From assembly GCA_035938265.1 (NCBI GenBank), contig DASZHA010000084.1, forward strand, positions 1 through 47,182: a stretch of DNA of 47,182 nucleotides, read 5' to 3'. The stretch comes from DASZHA01 sp035938265 (GTDB lineage Bacteria; Chloroflexota; Dormibacteria; DASZGP01). The notes under the pieces are model-generated. The model was not told the DNA's origin. It saw only the letters and a program-made list of their open reading frames with translations, and ran no database searches. How positions within the stretch are numbered: the first letter of the stretch is position 1; each line of letters begins with the position of its first letter. Positions 22,757-29,595 of the stretch are shown in pieces. A program made the translations under genes and the position numbers.

Positions 22757-24681
22757 GCGGTCGCGTGGCGCGCGCCGCCGTCGCTGCCTGCGTCGCCTCG
22801 CTGGGCGCCGCCATGACGGGCGGCGCCGCCACCCTAGGCAGCCCGCCGGTCATCAGCAGCCTGGGCGGCTACGTCGTCAGCCCGGGCCAGCAGCTGGTCA
22901 TAAACGGCAACCACTTCTCCAGCGACCTCAGTCCTGGCGACTGTGGACTCTCGGGTCTGCCGACGGTGATCTTCAACGCCGTCGACGGCTCGGGGGCCCA
23001 CGCCGTCAAGCCGTCCTCCACCGGCCCCGGCGTATGCACCAACCAGCGCCTGGTCGTCCAGGTCCCATCGTTCAACGTCGCCGCCAGGATCCAGGTGCTC
23101 GACCCCAGCAACACCTCCACCAATACCAGCGGCAGCGGTTTCTATCCGCAGGTGACGATCCAGCCCAGCGGCTCTGACAGCCCGTCCGCTGGCCCGGTGG
23201 GCACCCAGGTCACGATCAACGGCAACAACCTCCATCCGCCGACGGTCTCTTCGTCGCTCACTCTCACCGTCGGGGGCCAGGTCAAGCCGGCCAACTGGGG
23301 CTCCAGCATCAGCTTCGCTCCCGGCATCAGCAGCGGCGACACGTGGATCTCATTCCAGGTCAGCGGTGACGCCAACAATCCCAACCTCCAATCCCAGCAG
23401 GTGTCGATGAGTGCCGGCACATTCACCTTCCAGCCGCCGACGCTGCAGGGTGGCACCATCGCGGGCAAGGTCGTCGGCGACCGCATCACCCTCGGCGGCG
23501 CCAACCTCGGCAGCGGCGGCAGCCTGACCTTCCCCGGCGGCCTCGCCGGCCAGGGCGTGAGCTGGAGCCCCGGCGCCATCAGCTCCACCATCCCGCCGGG
23601 GGCGCAGTCGGGCGCCATCGGCGTCAGTGTCAACGGCTACGGTTCGGTCAGCGCCCCGTCGATCTCACTCAACCCGCTGGTCAAGGCGATCACCCCCAAC
23701 CGGGGCTCCGCCGGTGATGCCGTCAACCTGTCCGGGTACAACTTCGGCAGCAGCTCTGGCAAGGTCACCACCGGTGGCGTCGACCAGGCTGTCAACAGCT
23801 GGTCCGACCAGTCGATCACCTTCACCCTGAGCGCTGACTCCGACACCGGCTCGACGGTGATAACACGAGCAGACAACGTTGCCGCCAACGCCGTCGACCT
23901 CGCCATCGTGCCCCACATCGACAAGCTCGAGTCGGACAACGTCCCCGGCGGGTCACAGGTGGTCGTCGACGGCAAGAGCCTTGGGTCGACCGCCGGCAGC
24001 GCCTCCGTCGGGGGGCATCCCGCCGCGATCCTGCTCTGGAGTCGCGACAGCGTCCTGGTCGGGTTGCCTACCGACCTCCAACCTGGCCGCTACCCGCTGG
24101 TGCTGACGGCAGCCTCGGGGGTACCCAGCAATGCACTGCCGATAACCATCGTCGCCGGGCAGGCGCCCGGGTCTTCGGGTGGTCCGGGCGGTGGTGGCAG
24201 CAGCACCGCCCCCAGCTTCGACAACAGCCACGGCTTCGTGAAGCCGCCCAAGACCGATTCCGCGGTCCAGCTCACCCTCGACGCCAACCCGCACCAGGCC
24301 AGTCCCGGATCCAGCGCTGATCTGACGGTCACGCTCAAGCTCAAGGGCAAGCCGGTCAAGGGCGCCACTGTCGAGCTGAGCATGCTCGCCTCGCCGAACA
24401 ACGACTACGCCTTCACGCCCGCGCACGGGGTCACCGATGCCGACGGCGTGCTCAAGGCGACGGTGAAGATCAGCGGCAAGCCGGGCGAGAACGTCATCCT
24501 TGCTCAGAGTGGAGTATTCAGCGACCAGGACCACGTCACCGGCCAGTCGAGCGCCTCGGCGGGATCGGTCAACCCCGCCGGCCCCTTCGCCTGGCCGCTG
24601 CTGGCCGTCGGCGTCGCGGCGCTGGCGCTCCTGGTCGGCTTCGGCTTCCTCCAGCTCCGGGCGGTCCGCCTGCTGGCCTAG
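22753..24681 (+). CDS. Secreted IPT/TIG-repeat protein with C-terminal membrane anchor
   Basis: 642 aa from ATG 22753, coupled to the sortase by ATGA. Signal peptide at about 1-28. Several Ig-like IPT/TIG modules follow: PVISSLGGYVVSPGQQLVINGNHF, then a module around TVQINGNNL-like GTQVTINGNNLHPPTV, another at AGKVVGDRITLGGANLGSG, and KAITPNRGSAGDAVNLSGYNF. A Ser/Gly linker (SSGGPGGGGSSTAP) precedes a further Ig-like domain (VTLKLKGKPVKGATVELSM). The C-terminus is a membrane helix (WPLLAVGVAALALLVGFGF) without an LPxTG motif, so it is anchored in the membrane and not sorted. Such folds are adhesive or stalk-like; it may present or position the sortase or papain-like enzyme. Confidence 0.82.
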   Translation: MSGRVARAAVAACVASLGAAMTGGAATLGSPPVISSLGGYVVSPGQQLVINGNHFSSDLSPGDCGLSGLPTVIFNAVDGSGAHAVKPSSTGPGVCTNQRLVVQVPSFNVAARIQVLDPSNTSTNTSGSGFYPQVTIQPSGSDSPSAGPVGTQVTINGNNLHPPTVSSSLTLTVGGQVKPANWGSSISFAPGISSGDTWISFQVSGDANNPNLQSQQVSMSAGTFTFQPPTLQGGTIAGKVVGDRITLGGANLGSGGSLTFPGGLAGQGVSWSPGAISSTIPPGAQSGAIGVSVNGYGSVSAPSISLNPLVKAITPNRGSAGDAVNLSGYNFGSSSGKVTTGGVDQAVNSWSDQSITFTLSADSDTGSTVITRADNVAANAVDLAIVPHIDKLESDNVPGGSQVVVDGKSLGSTAGSASVGGHPAAILLWSRDSVLVGLPTDLQPGRYPLVLTAASGVPSNALPITIVAGQAPGSSGGPGGGGSSTAPSFDNSHGFVKPPKTDSAVQLTLDANPHQASPGSSADLTVTLKLKGKPVKGATVELSMLASPNNDYAFTPAHGVTDADGVLKATVKISGKPGENVILAQSGVFSDQDHVTGQSSASAGSVNPAGPFAWPLLAVGVAALALLVGFGFLQLRAVRLLA

Positions 24682-24702
24682 CCCAGGGGCCCGCGGCGCC
24701 CG

Positions 24703-25476
24703 ATGAGCTCCGAGCGCGTCTACGCCACCGGCTGCCGCAAGGATCCCTACGACCGGCGGGACTACGCCATCACGCCGTTCCTACGGGCGGTGTCGGCGCC
24801 GGACATCGTCGACCACCGCGCCGAGATGCCCGAGATCTTCGACCAGGGCCGGGCGGGGACATGTGTCGCCTGCGCCAGCGGCTACTACGACAAGAGCTTC
24901 CAGGAGCGTCGCGAGCACGCCTGGGACATGCGGCCCAGGACGCACCGCTTCAGCCCGCTGTTCATCTACTCACAGCGCGCCGACAAGAGCGGGGACAACG
25001 GCATGACCATCCGCGAGGCGATGAAGATCATCAATGACGAAGGCGTCTGCTCCCTTGCCGAGATGCCCTACAGCGAGACAGGTATCGACACCGCGCCGAC
25101 GGCGGCGCAGCTGAAGGCGGCGAAACCATTTCGCTCCAAGAGCTTCGCCCGCATCACCTCGATAGCCGATGCCGAGCGCTACCTCGCCGACAACTGCTTC
25201 GTCGCCGGCCTGATGGTCCACCAGAGCTTCATGGACGCGCCTGGCGGTCGCATCCCGCTGCCCCGCCGCGGAGATCCCTTTGTCGGCGGCCACGCCCTCT
25301 GCTTCGTTGGCTACGAGCGCCGCCGGAGCATCCTCCGGTTCGTCAACTCGTGGGGTCCCGCGTGGGGCGAGGCGGGCTTCGGGACCATCGGTTACGACGT
25401 CTTCACGGCCCTGTTGATGGATGCCTGGGGCATGGTCGACGCTCCCGACACCGCGACCCGCGGCCGGCGCCGCTGA
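24703..25476 (+). CDS. Papain-fold (C1) cysteine peptidase without propeptide
   Basis: 257 aa. Papain active-site blocks are present in order: oxyanion Gln48 and nucleophile Cys54 (FDQGRAGTCVACAS), His197 (GGHALCFVGY) and Asn215 (FVNSWGPAWGEAGF). The Cys that pairs in papain's conserved disulfide is Ala51. The N-terminus (KDPYDRRDY) matches bacterial C1 peptidases. I see no signal peptide, no inhibitory propeptide and no membrane helix, so it appears cytosolic or released by another route. It lies 21 nt after the TIG protein in the surface cassette. A transglutaminase-like or isopeptide role cannot be excluded. Confidence 0.88.
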   Translation: MSSERVYATGCRKDPYDRRDYAITPFLRAVSAPDIVDHRAEMPEIFDQGRAGTCVACASGYYDKSFQERREHAWDMRPRTHRFSPLFIYSQRADKSGDNGMTIREAMKIINDEGVCSLAEMPYSETGIDTAPTAAQLKAAKPFRSKSFARITSIADAERYLADNCFVAGLMVHQSFMDAPGGRIPLPRRGDPFVGGHALCFVGYERRRSILRFVNSWGPAWGEAGFGTIGYDVFTALLMDAWGMVDAPDTATRGRRR

Positions 25477-25480
25477 GGCG

Positions 25481-25545
25481 TTTTCCACAGGTTGACGCGT
25501 TGCGCAAGTACCCCTCCACAGGCTCTCCACAGGCTCGCTGTGGAG
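25481..25545 (+). repeat. Cluster of TCCACAG repeats with 8-bp hairpin
   Basis: TTTTCCACAG (25481-25490), CCCTCCACAG (25512-25521), TCTCCACAG (25524-25532) and inverted CTGTGGAG (25538-25545). The last two form a perfect hairpin CTCCACAG-GCTCG-CTGTGGAG. TTTTCCACA differs from the DnaA box TTATCCACA at one base. The cluster may be a terminator for the cassette, or a DnaA-type or other protein-binding site; no T-run follows. Confidence 0.45.
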
Positions 25546-25582
25546 TAACCCAAAACGGGCGTTCAAAGCCAAATGTTCCGGA

Positions 25583-25611
25583 TTGACGAACTCATTTCGA
25601 CTCCGCACACT
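25583..25611 (+). promoter_or_regulatory. Promoter of the structured RNA
   Basis: TTGACG (25583-25588), a 17-nt spacer and CACACT (25606-25611) predict transcription from about 25618-25621, exactly at the closing stem of the structured RNA. Confidence 0.5.
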
Positions 25612-25617
25612 ACTGCT

Positions 25618-25790
25618 CACGGTCTGTCAGAAAGCCGGCCCGGGGAGGCAACGAACCGGGTGCCGGGGACTCCGTAAGCCGCGAGGCAAGCGGGGCCAAC
25701 GGGCCCCCCGCAAGGGGGGTGGCGGCAGCGCCAGCACCCGGGTGTCAACAGCCAGGGAGGCAGCGTTGTAACGGCAGACCCCTTCTTTTT
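25618..25790 (+). ncRNA. Structured RNA of unknown class, about 170 nt
   Basis: The ends pair: GGTCTG (25621-25626) with CAGACC (25775-25780), followed by CCTTCTTTTT, a terminator-like tail. Inside, CCGGGTGC (25656-25663) pairs perfectly with GCACCCGG (25734-25741), CCCCCC-GCAA-GGGGGG (25704-25719) is a GNRA-capped hairpin, and CCGC (25679-25682) pairs with GCGG (25690-25693). CAAC (25746-25749) and GTTG (25765-25768) enclose a small hairpin. An own promoter precedes it and no plus-strand gene follows for 2 kb, so it looks like a free-standing RNA rather than a riboswitch. It does not match SRP RNA, tmRNA, RNase P or any riboswitch core that I recognise. Confidence 0.55.
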
Positions 25791-25863
25791 CGGCCGCCGT
25801 CGGCGCTCTTGACCCTCCCTAACCTCGCCGGCGGTGTCCGATCAAGGAGCCCTCATTGAGGAG

Positions 25864-25935
25864 TAGCCCCAAGGAGAGTTGAACTCCTCTTTCGAGCTTG
25901 AAAGGCTCGCGTCCTAACCGATAGACGATGGGGCC
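25864..25935 (-). tRNA. tRNA-Glu (anticodon TTC)
   Basis: Cloverleaf on the minus strand: acceptor GGCCCCA with TGGGGCT (G1-U72 wobble, as known for tRNA-Glu), D-arm GTCTATCGGTTAGGAC, anticodon loop CTTTCAA with TTC, T-arm GAGGAGTTCAACTCTCC, discriminator A. CCA is not encoded. TACGAT on the minus strand (25948-25953) could be its -10. Confidence 0.95.
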
Positions 25936-25970
25936 GCGGACGCTCCAATCGTATCGGTCTACCGCGCGCC

Positions 25971-27017
25971 CTAGGCGAACAGAGCACCCACCGCGATGAT
26001 CAGGTAGACCCCCAGCAGCTGCGCTCCCTCCAGCCAGTTGCTGCGTCCGTCGAGCGCGATCACCGCCACGATCAGCGTCGCCAGCGCCACCGCCGCGATT
26101 TCGAACCCGCTGAAGACGAAGTCCATGGGCCGCGACACCGCCAGGCTGATGAACACCAGCACCGGCGCGATGAAGAGCGCCACCTGGGCAGAGGACCCGA
26201 TCGCGATCTCCAGCGTCAGGTCGACCTTGTTGCGCATCGCGAAGTAGATCGCCGACGCGTGCTCGGAGGCGTTGCCGACCACCGGCACCAGGATCAGGCC
26301 GACGAACAGCGGCGACAGGGGCAGCACCTCCAGCGCCGGCCGCAGAGACGACACGAGGATCTCGGAGACGTAGCCGACCAGCAGGGCGCTGCCCCCAAGC
26401 ACCACCAGCGACCGCGTCATCGTCCAGCGGGGGACCTCGGTGGGGGTGGGCCCGCCGAAGAGGTGCGAGTGCGTGACCTGGGTGAAGAGCAGGGCGCCGA
26501 CGTAGAGCACGATCAGGACCGCGCCCACCCCCGCGCTCAGGAGGTGGCCCTGGTTGGGCGTCACCGCGCGGCTGGCGAAGATGATGGCGGGAAAGACCAA
26601 CGCCGCCACCGCCAGCAGCAACGACGAGGCGTGAACCCCGGCGGCCTGGCGGTTGAAGACCAGCTCCGAGCGGCGCAGGCCCCCGGCCAGCAGCGACGCC
26701 CCCAGCACCAGCAGCAGGTTGCCCACGATCGACCCGATCAGGGACGCCCGCACCACCTCGAAGTCGGAGTTGAGGATCAGGAACACCCCCACCACCAGCT
26801 CGGTGAGGTTGCCGAAGGTGGCGTTGATCAGGCCACCCAGCCGGGGCCCGGTGCGGATCGCGAACTGGTCCGTGGACTCGCCGATCAGGCCGGCCAGGGG
26901 AATGATGGTCAGCGCCGAGGTGATGAACGCCAGCACCTCCAGGTGCGAGAACTCGGCGAATATCGCCACCGGCAAGAAGACGAGCAGCCAGTTGAGCGAT
27001 GGCTTGAGGAGGCTCAT
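25971..27017 (-). CDS. Calcium/cation:proton antiporter (CaCA family, Cax/ChaA-like)
   Basis: 348 aa, about eleven membrane helices in two inverted halves. The two alpha-repeats carry the signature acidic motifs GNLTELVVGVFLI (about residue 69) and GNASEHASAIYFAMRN (about 250), with Glu residues that bind Ca2+. An acidic linker, often between halves of plant/bacterial Cax proteins, is short here. It exports Ca2+ (possibly Na+/K+) in exchange for protons. ATG 27017 lies eight nt after TACCAT, suggesting a leaderless or very short leader. The tRNA-Glu gene follows. Confidence 0.92.
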   Translation of the reverse strand: MSLLKPSLNWLLVFLPVAIFAEFSHLEVLAFITSALTIIPLAGLIGESTDQFAIRTGPRLGGLINATFGNLTELVVGVFLILNSDFEVVRASLIGSIVGNLLLVLGASLLAGGLRRSELVFNRQAAGVHASSLLLAVAALVFPAIIFASRAVTPNQGHLLSAGVGAVLIVLYVGALLFTQVTHSHLFGGPTPTEVPRWTMTRSLVVLGGSALLVGYVSEILVSSLRPALEVLPLSPLFVGLILVPVVGNASEHASAIYFAMRNKVDLTLEIAIGSSAQVALFIAPVLVFISLAVSRPMDFVFSGFEIAAVALATLIVAVIALDGRSNWLEGAQLLGVYLIIAVGALFA

Positions 27018-27025
27018 GGCCCGTC

Positions 27026-27031
27026 ATGGTA
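27026..27031 (-). promoter_or_regulatory. -10 hexamer TACCAT before the antiporter gene
   Basis: TACCAT on the minus strand ends eight nt before ATG 27017; leaderless-type spacing. Confidence 0.35.
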
Positions 27032-27094
27032 ACGGGGCTTGCCGGAATCGGGCCCATGCTACGTTCCCGTTGTGCTCGACCCCGTTCGCCCGAC

Positions 27095-27700
27095 CTAGCG
27101 CGAGAGAACCGCCCTCCAGGCCTTTGGCGGCTGCTCCAGCACCTCGTCGACCAGGCCGTACTCAACCGCCTGACGGGCGGTCAGGAAGCGCCCGCGCCCG
27201 AGGTCGCTGCGGACCACGTCCTCCGGCTTGCCGCTGGCGCCGGCGATCAGCTCGACCAATGTCTGCCGCCCCAGGGCCATCTCCTCGGCGGCCGCGGCCA
27301 CGTCGCCGGACAACTCTTTGGGTGGCATCCGCATGACGAAGCGGCCGTGGGGCACGGCGGCGCGTTGGCCTTTCGCGCCGGAGGCCACCAATAGCACCGC
27401 CGCCTCGGCGGCAACCCCGGTGCATACCGTGGCCACCGGGCAGGACACCATCTGCATGGTGTCGTATAGCGACAACGCCGGGTCGAGCGGCGCCGAGGCG
27501 CAGTTGACGTACATACTGACCGCGGCGCCGGGGTCGTCGCGCTCCATCAGCAGCAGCTGAGCCACGGCCAGCTGCGCGCTCTCGGCGTCGAGCTCGCCGA
27601 GGATGATGATCCGCTCCTTCAGCAGCTGGTCGCCCTCACCTCGCGGGGTGAAGGACGTGTGACCAAGGACGAACTGCCGAGCCGGTGGCTCCTCACTCAC
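27095..27700 (-). CDS. ClpP-like protein lacking the catalytic triad (ClpR-like pseudoprotease)
   Basis: 201 aa with the full ClpP fold: RIIILGELDAESAQLAVAQLL, the handle region with QTLVELIAGASGKP, and LTARQAVEYGLVDEVL. Aligning with ClpP (GQAASM, VMIHQP, RDRFLS), the nucleophile Ser is Glu99 (GVAAEAAVLL), the catalytic His is Arg124 (FVMRMP) and the Asp is Gly170 (GRGRFLT), so all three are replaced. It should not hydrolyse peptides. By analogy with ClpR of cyanobacteria and plastids it may assemble in mixed rings with an active ClpP encoded elsewhere. Start is GTG 27700, eight nt after TAGGGT. Confidence 0.85.
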   Translation of the reverse strand: MSEEPPARQFVLGHTSFTPRGEGDQLLKERIIILGELDAESAQLAVAQLLLMERDDPGAAVSMYVNCASAPLDPALSLYDTMQMVSCPVATVCTGVAAEAAVLLVASGAKGQRAAVPHGRFVMRMPPKELSGDVAAAAEEMALGRQTLVELIAGASGKPEDVVRSDLGRGRFLTARQAVEYGLVDEVLEQPPKAWRAVLSR

Positions 27701-27708
27701 GGGGAATA

Positions 27709-27714
27709 ACCCTA
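27709..27714 (-). promoter_or_regulatory. -10 hexamer TAGGGT before the ClpR-like gene
   Basis: TAGGGT on the minus strand eight nt upstream of GTG 27700; leaderless-type spacing, no clear -35. Confidence 0.35.
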
Positions 27715-27775
27715 CCGCCGCTTACGATTGCCACCACTAGCGCCTTCACCTGGAGGGCGCGAGCGGAGGAGATCG

Positions 27776-29509
27776 TTGGCCGACGCCATCACAGAGGCCC
27801 CACCTAGCCCGGTGCCGACCGTCGACACCCGTCCCCACGGCAATCCCTTCGTCGCGCTCGCCATCGTCCTGGTGGCGGCGTTCATGATCCTGCTGGACAT
27901 CTCGATCGTCAACGTGGCGATCCCCTCGATCCAGCGCGACATCCACGCCACCTTCTCCCAGGTCCAGTGGGTCATCGCCGGCTACGCCCTGGCCTATGGC
28001 GTTCTCCTCATCACCGGCGGCCGGCTGGGCGACATCGTCGGCCGCAAGCGCATGTTCATCCTCGGCGTGGCCGGCTTCACGGTGGCATCCGCCCTCTGCG
28101 GCCTGTCTCAGTCGGGGTTGCAGCTGGTCGCCTTCCGCGTCTTGCAGGGGCTGATGGCGTCGATGATGTACCCCCAGATCTTCTCGATCATCACCATCGC
28201 CTTCCCGCCTGCGCGGCGGCCTCTGGCGCTGGGCCTCCTCGGCGGGGTGATCGGGCTGGCCACCATCACCGGTCCACTGCTCGGCGGCATCCTGATCCAG
28301 CTCAACATCGCCAACCTCGACTGGCGGCCCATCTTCCTGATCAACGTCCCGGTGGGAACCGCGGCCGTCATTGCCGCCGCGCTCTATCTCCAGGAATCGC
28401 GTCCAGCCGCGGCGCCCAAGCTCGACATCCCTGGCGTGCTGATCGCCTCGGCGGGACTGCTCCTGCTCACCTTCCCCTTGGTCGAGGGCCGCGACGCGGG
28501 ATGGCCGTGGTGGGCCTACGCGATGCTGGCCGGTTCGGTCGTGGTGATGATTGGCTTCTTCGTCTACGAACGGCGCAGGGAGGCCCAGGGCAAGGACCCC
28601 CTCATGGTCTCGCGCCTCTTCCACCACCGCAGCTTCGTGGTTGGCCTGCTGGTCTTCCTGGTGTTCTTCTCCGGCCTGCCCGCGACCTTCCTGACGCTCT
28701 CCTTGTTCCTCCAGATCGGACTCGGGTTCTCCGCGCTCAAATCCGGTCTGACTCTGATCCCCTTCGCGGTGGGCAGTGGGCTGTTCTCCGGACTCTCGAT
28801 CCGGCTGGTGCCACGGTTGGGGCGCAAGGTCCTCAACGCCGGTGCGGCCCTCGCGTCACTGGGCATCCTCGGCACCATCTTCACCATCCACCAGGTCGGC
28901 CCCGGTCTCAACGGCACTGAGCTGATCCCGGCGCTGTTCGTCGCCGGCGCCGGGCTGGGGCTGATGGTGGCGCCCTCACTCAACTTCATCATCGCCGCCA
29001 TCGAGCCGCGAGACATCGGCTCGGCGTCTGGCGTGCTCACAACGGTTCAGCAGGTCGGGGCGGCGTTGGGGATCGCCATCATCGGTGTCATCTACTTCGG
29101 CCTCCTCAGCAGCAACGCCGACAGCATCGCCGACAGCCTCAGCCAGCAGATGGCCCAGGACCTTCAGCAGAAGGGGGTGCCGGCGCCCATCGCCAACCAG
29201 GTTGGCAACGGCTTCAAAGCCTGCTTCAAGGACCGGGCCAAGGAGAGCGACCCCACCGTCGTCCCCAGCAGCTGCCAACCACCCCAGGCCGCGCCCCCTG
29301 GGGCTTCCCAGGCGCCGCCCCAGGTCGGCCAGGTCATCCAGGCGACCATCGCTGACTACGCCAACCGTGGTCGCGCTCAGGACTTCACCGACACCATCCA
29401 GCGGTCGCTGCTCTACAACGCCGGCGTCTTCGGGTTGACATTCGTGCTGCTGTTCTTCCTGCCCTCACCTAAACGGCCGCCGCCCTTGGTCCCGGGAGCC
29501 GGTCACTGA
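27776..29509 (+). CDS. DHA2-family (EmrB/QacA-like) drug/metabolite exporter
   Basis: 577 aa major-facilitator transporter with 14 predicted membrane helices. Family motifs: LDISIVNVAIPSIQRDI (motif D1), GGRLGDIVGRKRMFILG (motif A) and LLGGVIGLATITGPLLGG (motif C, antiporter). An extended extracytoplasmic loop before the last helix (about 475-545) is Gln/Pro-rich with two Cys. Start TTG 27776 is chosen because GGAGGAG lies four nt upstream; an upstream ATG in frame would add an Arg/Gly-rich tail. It exports hydrophobic compounds by proton antiport. A strong hairpin terminator follows. Confidence 0.9.
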   Translation: MADAITEAPPSPVPTVDTRPHGNPFVALAIVLVAAFMILLDISIVNVAIPSIQRDIHATFSQVQWVIAGYALAYGVLLITGGRLGDIVGRKRMFILGVAGFTVASALCGLSQSGLQLVAFRVLQGLMASMMYPQIFSIITIAFPPARRPLALGLLGGVIGLATITGPLLGGILIQLNIANLDWRPIFLINVPVGTAAVIAAALYLQESRPAAAPKLDIPGVLIASAGLLLLTFPLVEGRDAGWPWWAYAMLAGSVVVMIGFFVYERRREAQGKDPLMVSRLFHHRSFVVGLLVFLVFFSGLPATFLTLSLFLQIGLGFSALKSGLTLIPFAVGSGLFSGLSIRLVPRLGRKVLNAGAALASLGILGTIFTIHQVGPGLNGTELIPALFVAGAGLGLMVAPSLNFIIAAIEPRDIGSASGVLTTVQQVGAALGIAIIGVIYFGLLSSNADSIADSLSQQMAQDLQQKGVPAPIANQVGNGFKACFKDRAKESDPTVVPSSCQPPQAAPPGASQAPPQVGQVIQATIADYANRGRAQDFTDTIQRSLLYNAGVFGLTFVLLFFLPSPKRPPPLVPGAGH

Positions 29510-29536
29510 GCGCCCGGCACTAGCTGCGGACATAAG

Positions 29537-29573
29537 AAAAGGGACGGAGCCGCAAATGGGCTCCGCCCCTTTT
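29537..29573. terminator. Bidirectional Rho-independent terminator
   Basis: AAAAGGGACGGAGCC (29537-29551), 7-nt loop, GGCTCCGCCCCTTTT (29559-29573): fifteen positions with one mismatch, with A-run on one side and T-run on the other. It separates the convergent exporter and repeat-protein genes and can work in both directions. Confidence 0.9.
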
Positions 29574-29595
29574 CCTGAAGGAGTTCCCCTAACCC

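Noticed and set aside
25481..25545. Chromosomal origin
   Set aside because: Only one near-DnaA box, no AT-rich unwinding region, and no dnaA, dnaN or rpmH nearby.
25618..25790. SRP RNA, c-di-GMP-I or c-di-AMP riboswitch
   Set aside because: CAGCCAGGGAGGCAGC and GGGGACTCCGTAAGCC superficially resemble parts of these RNAs, but the conserved loops do not match and no gene follows on the strand.
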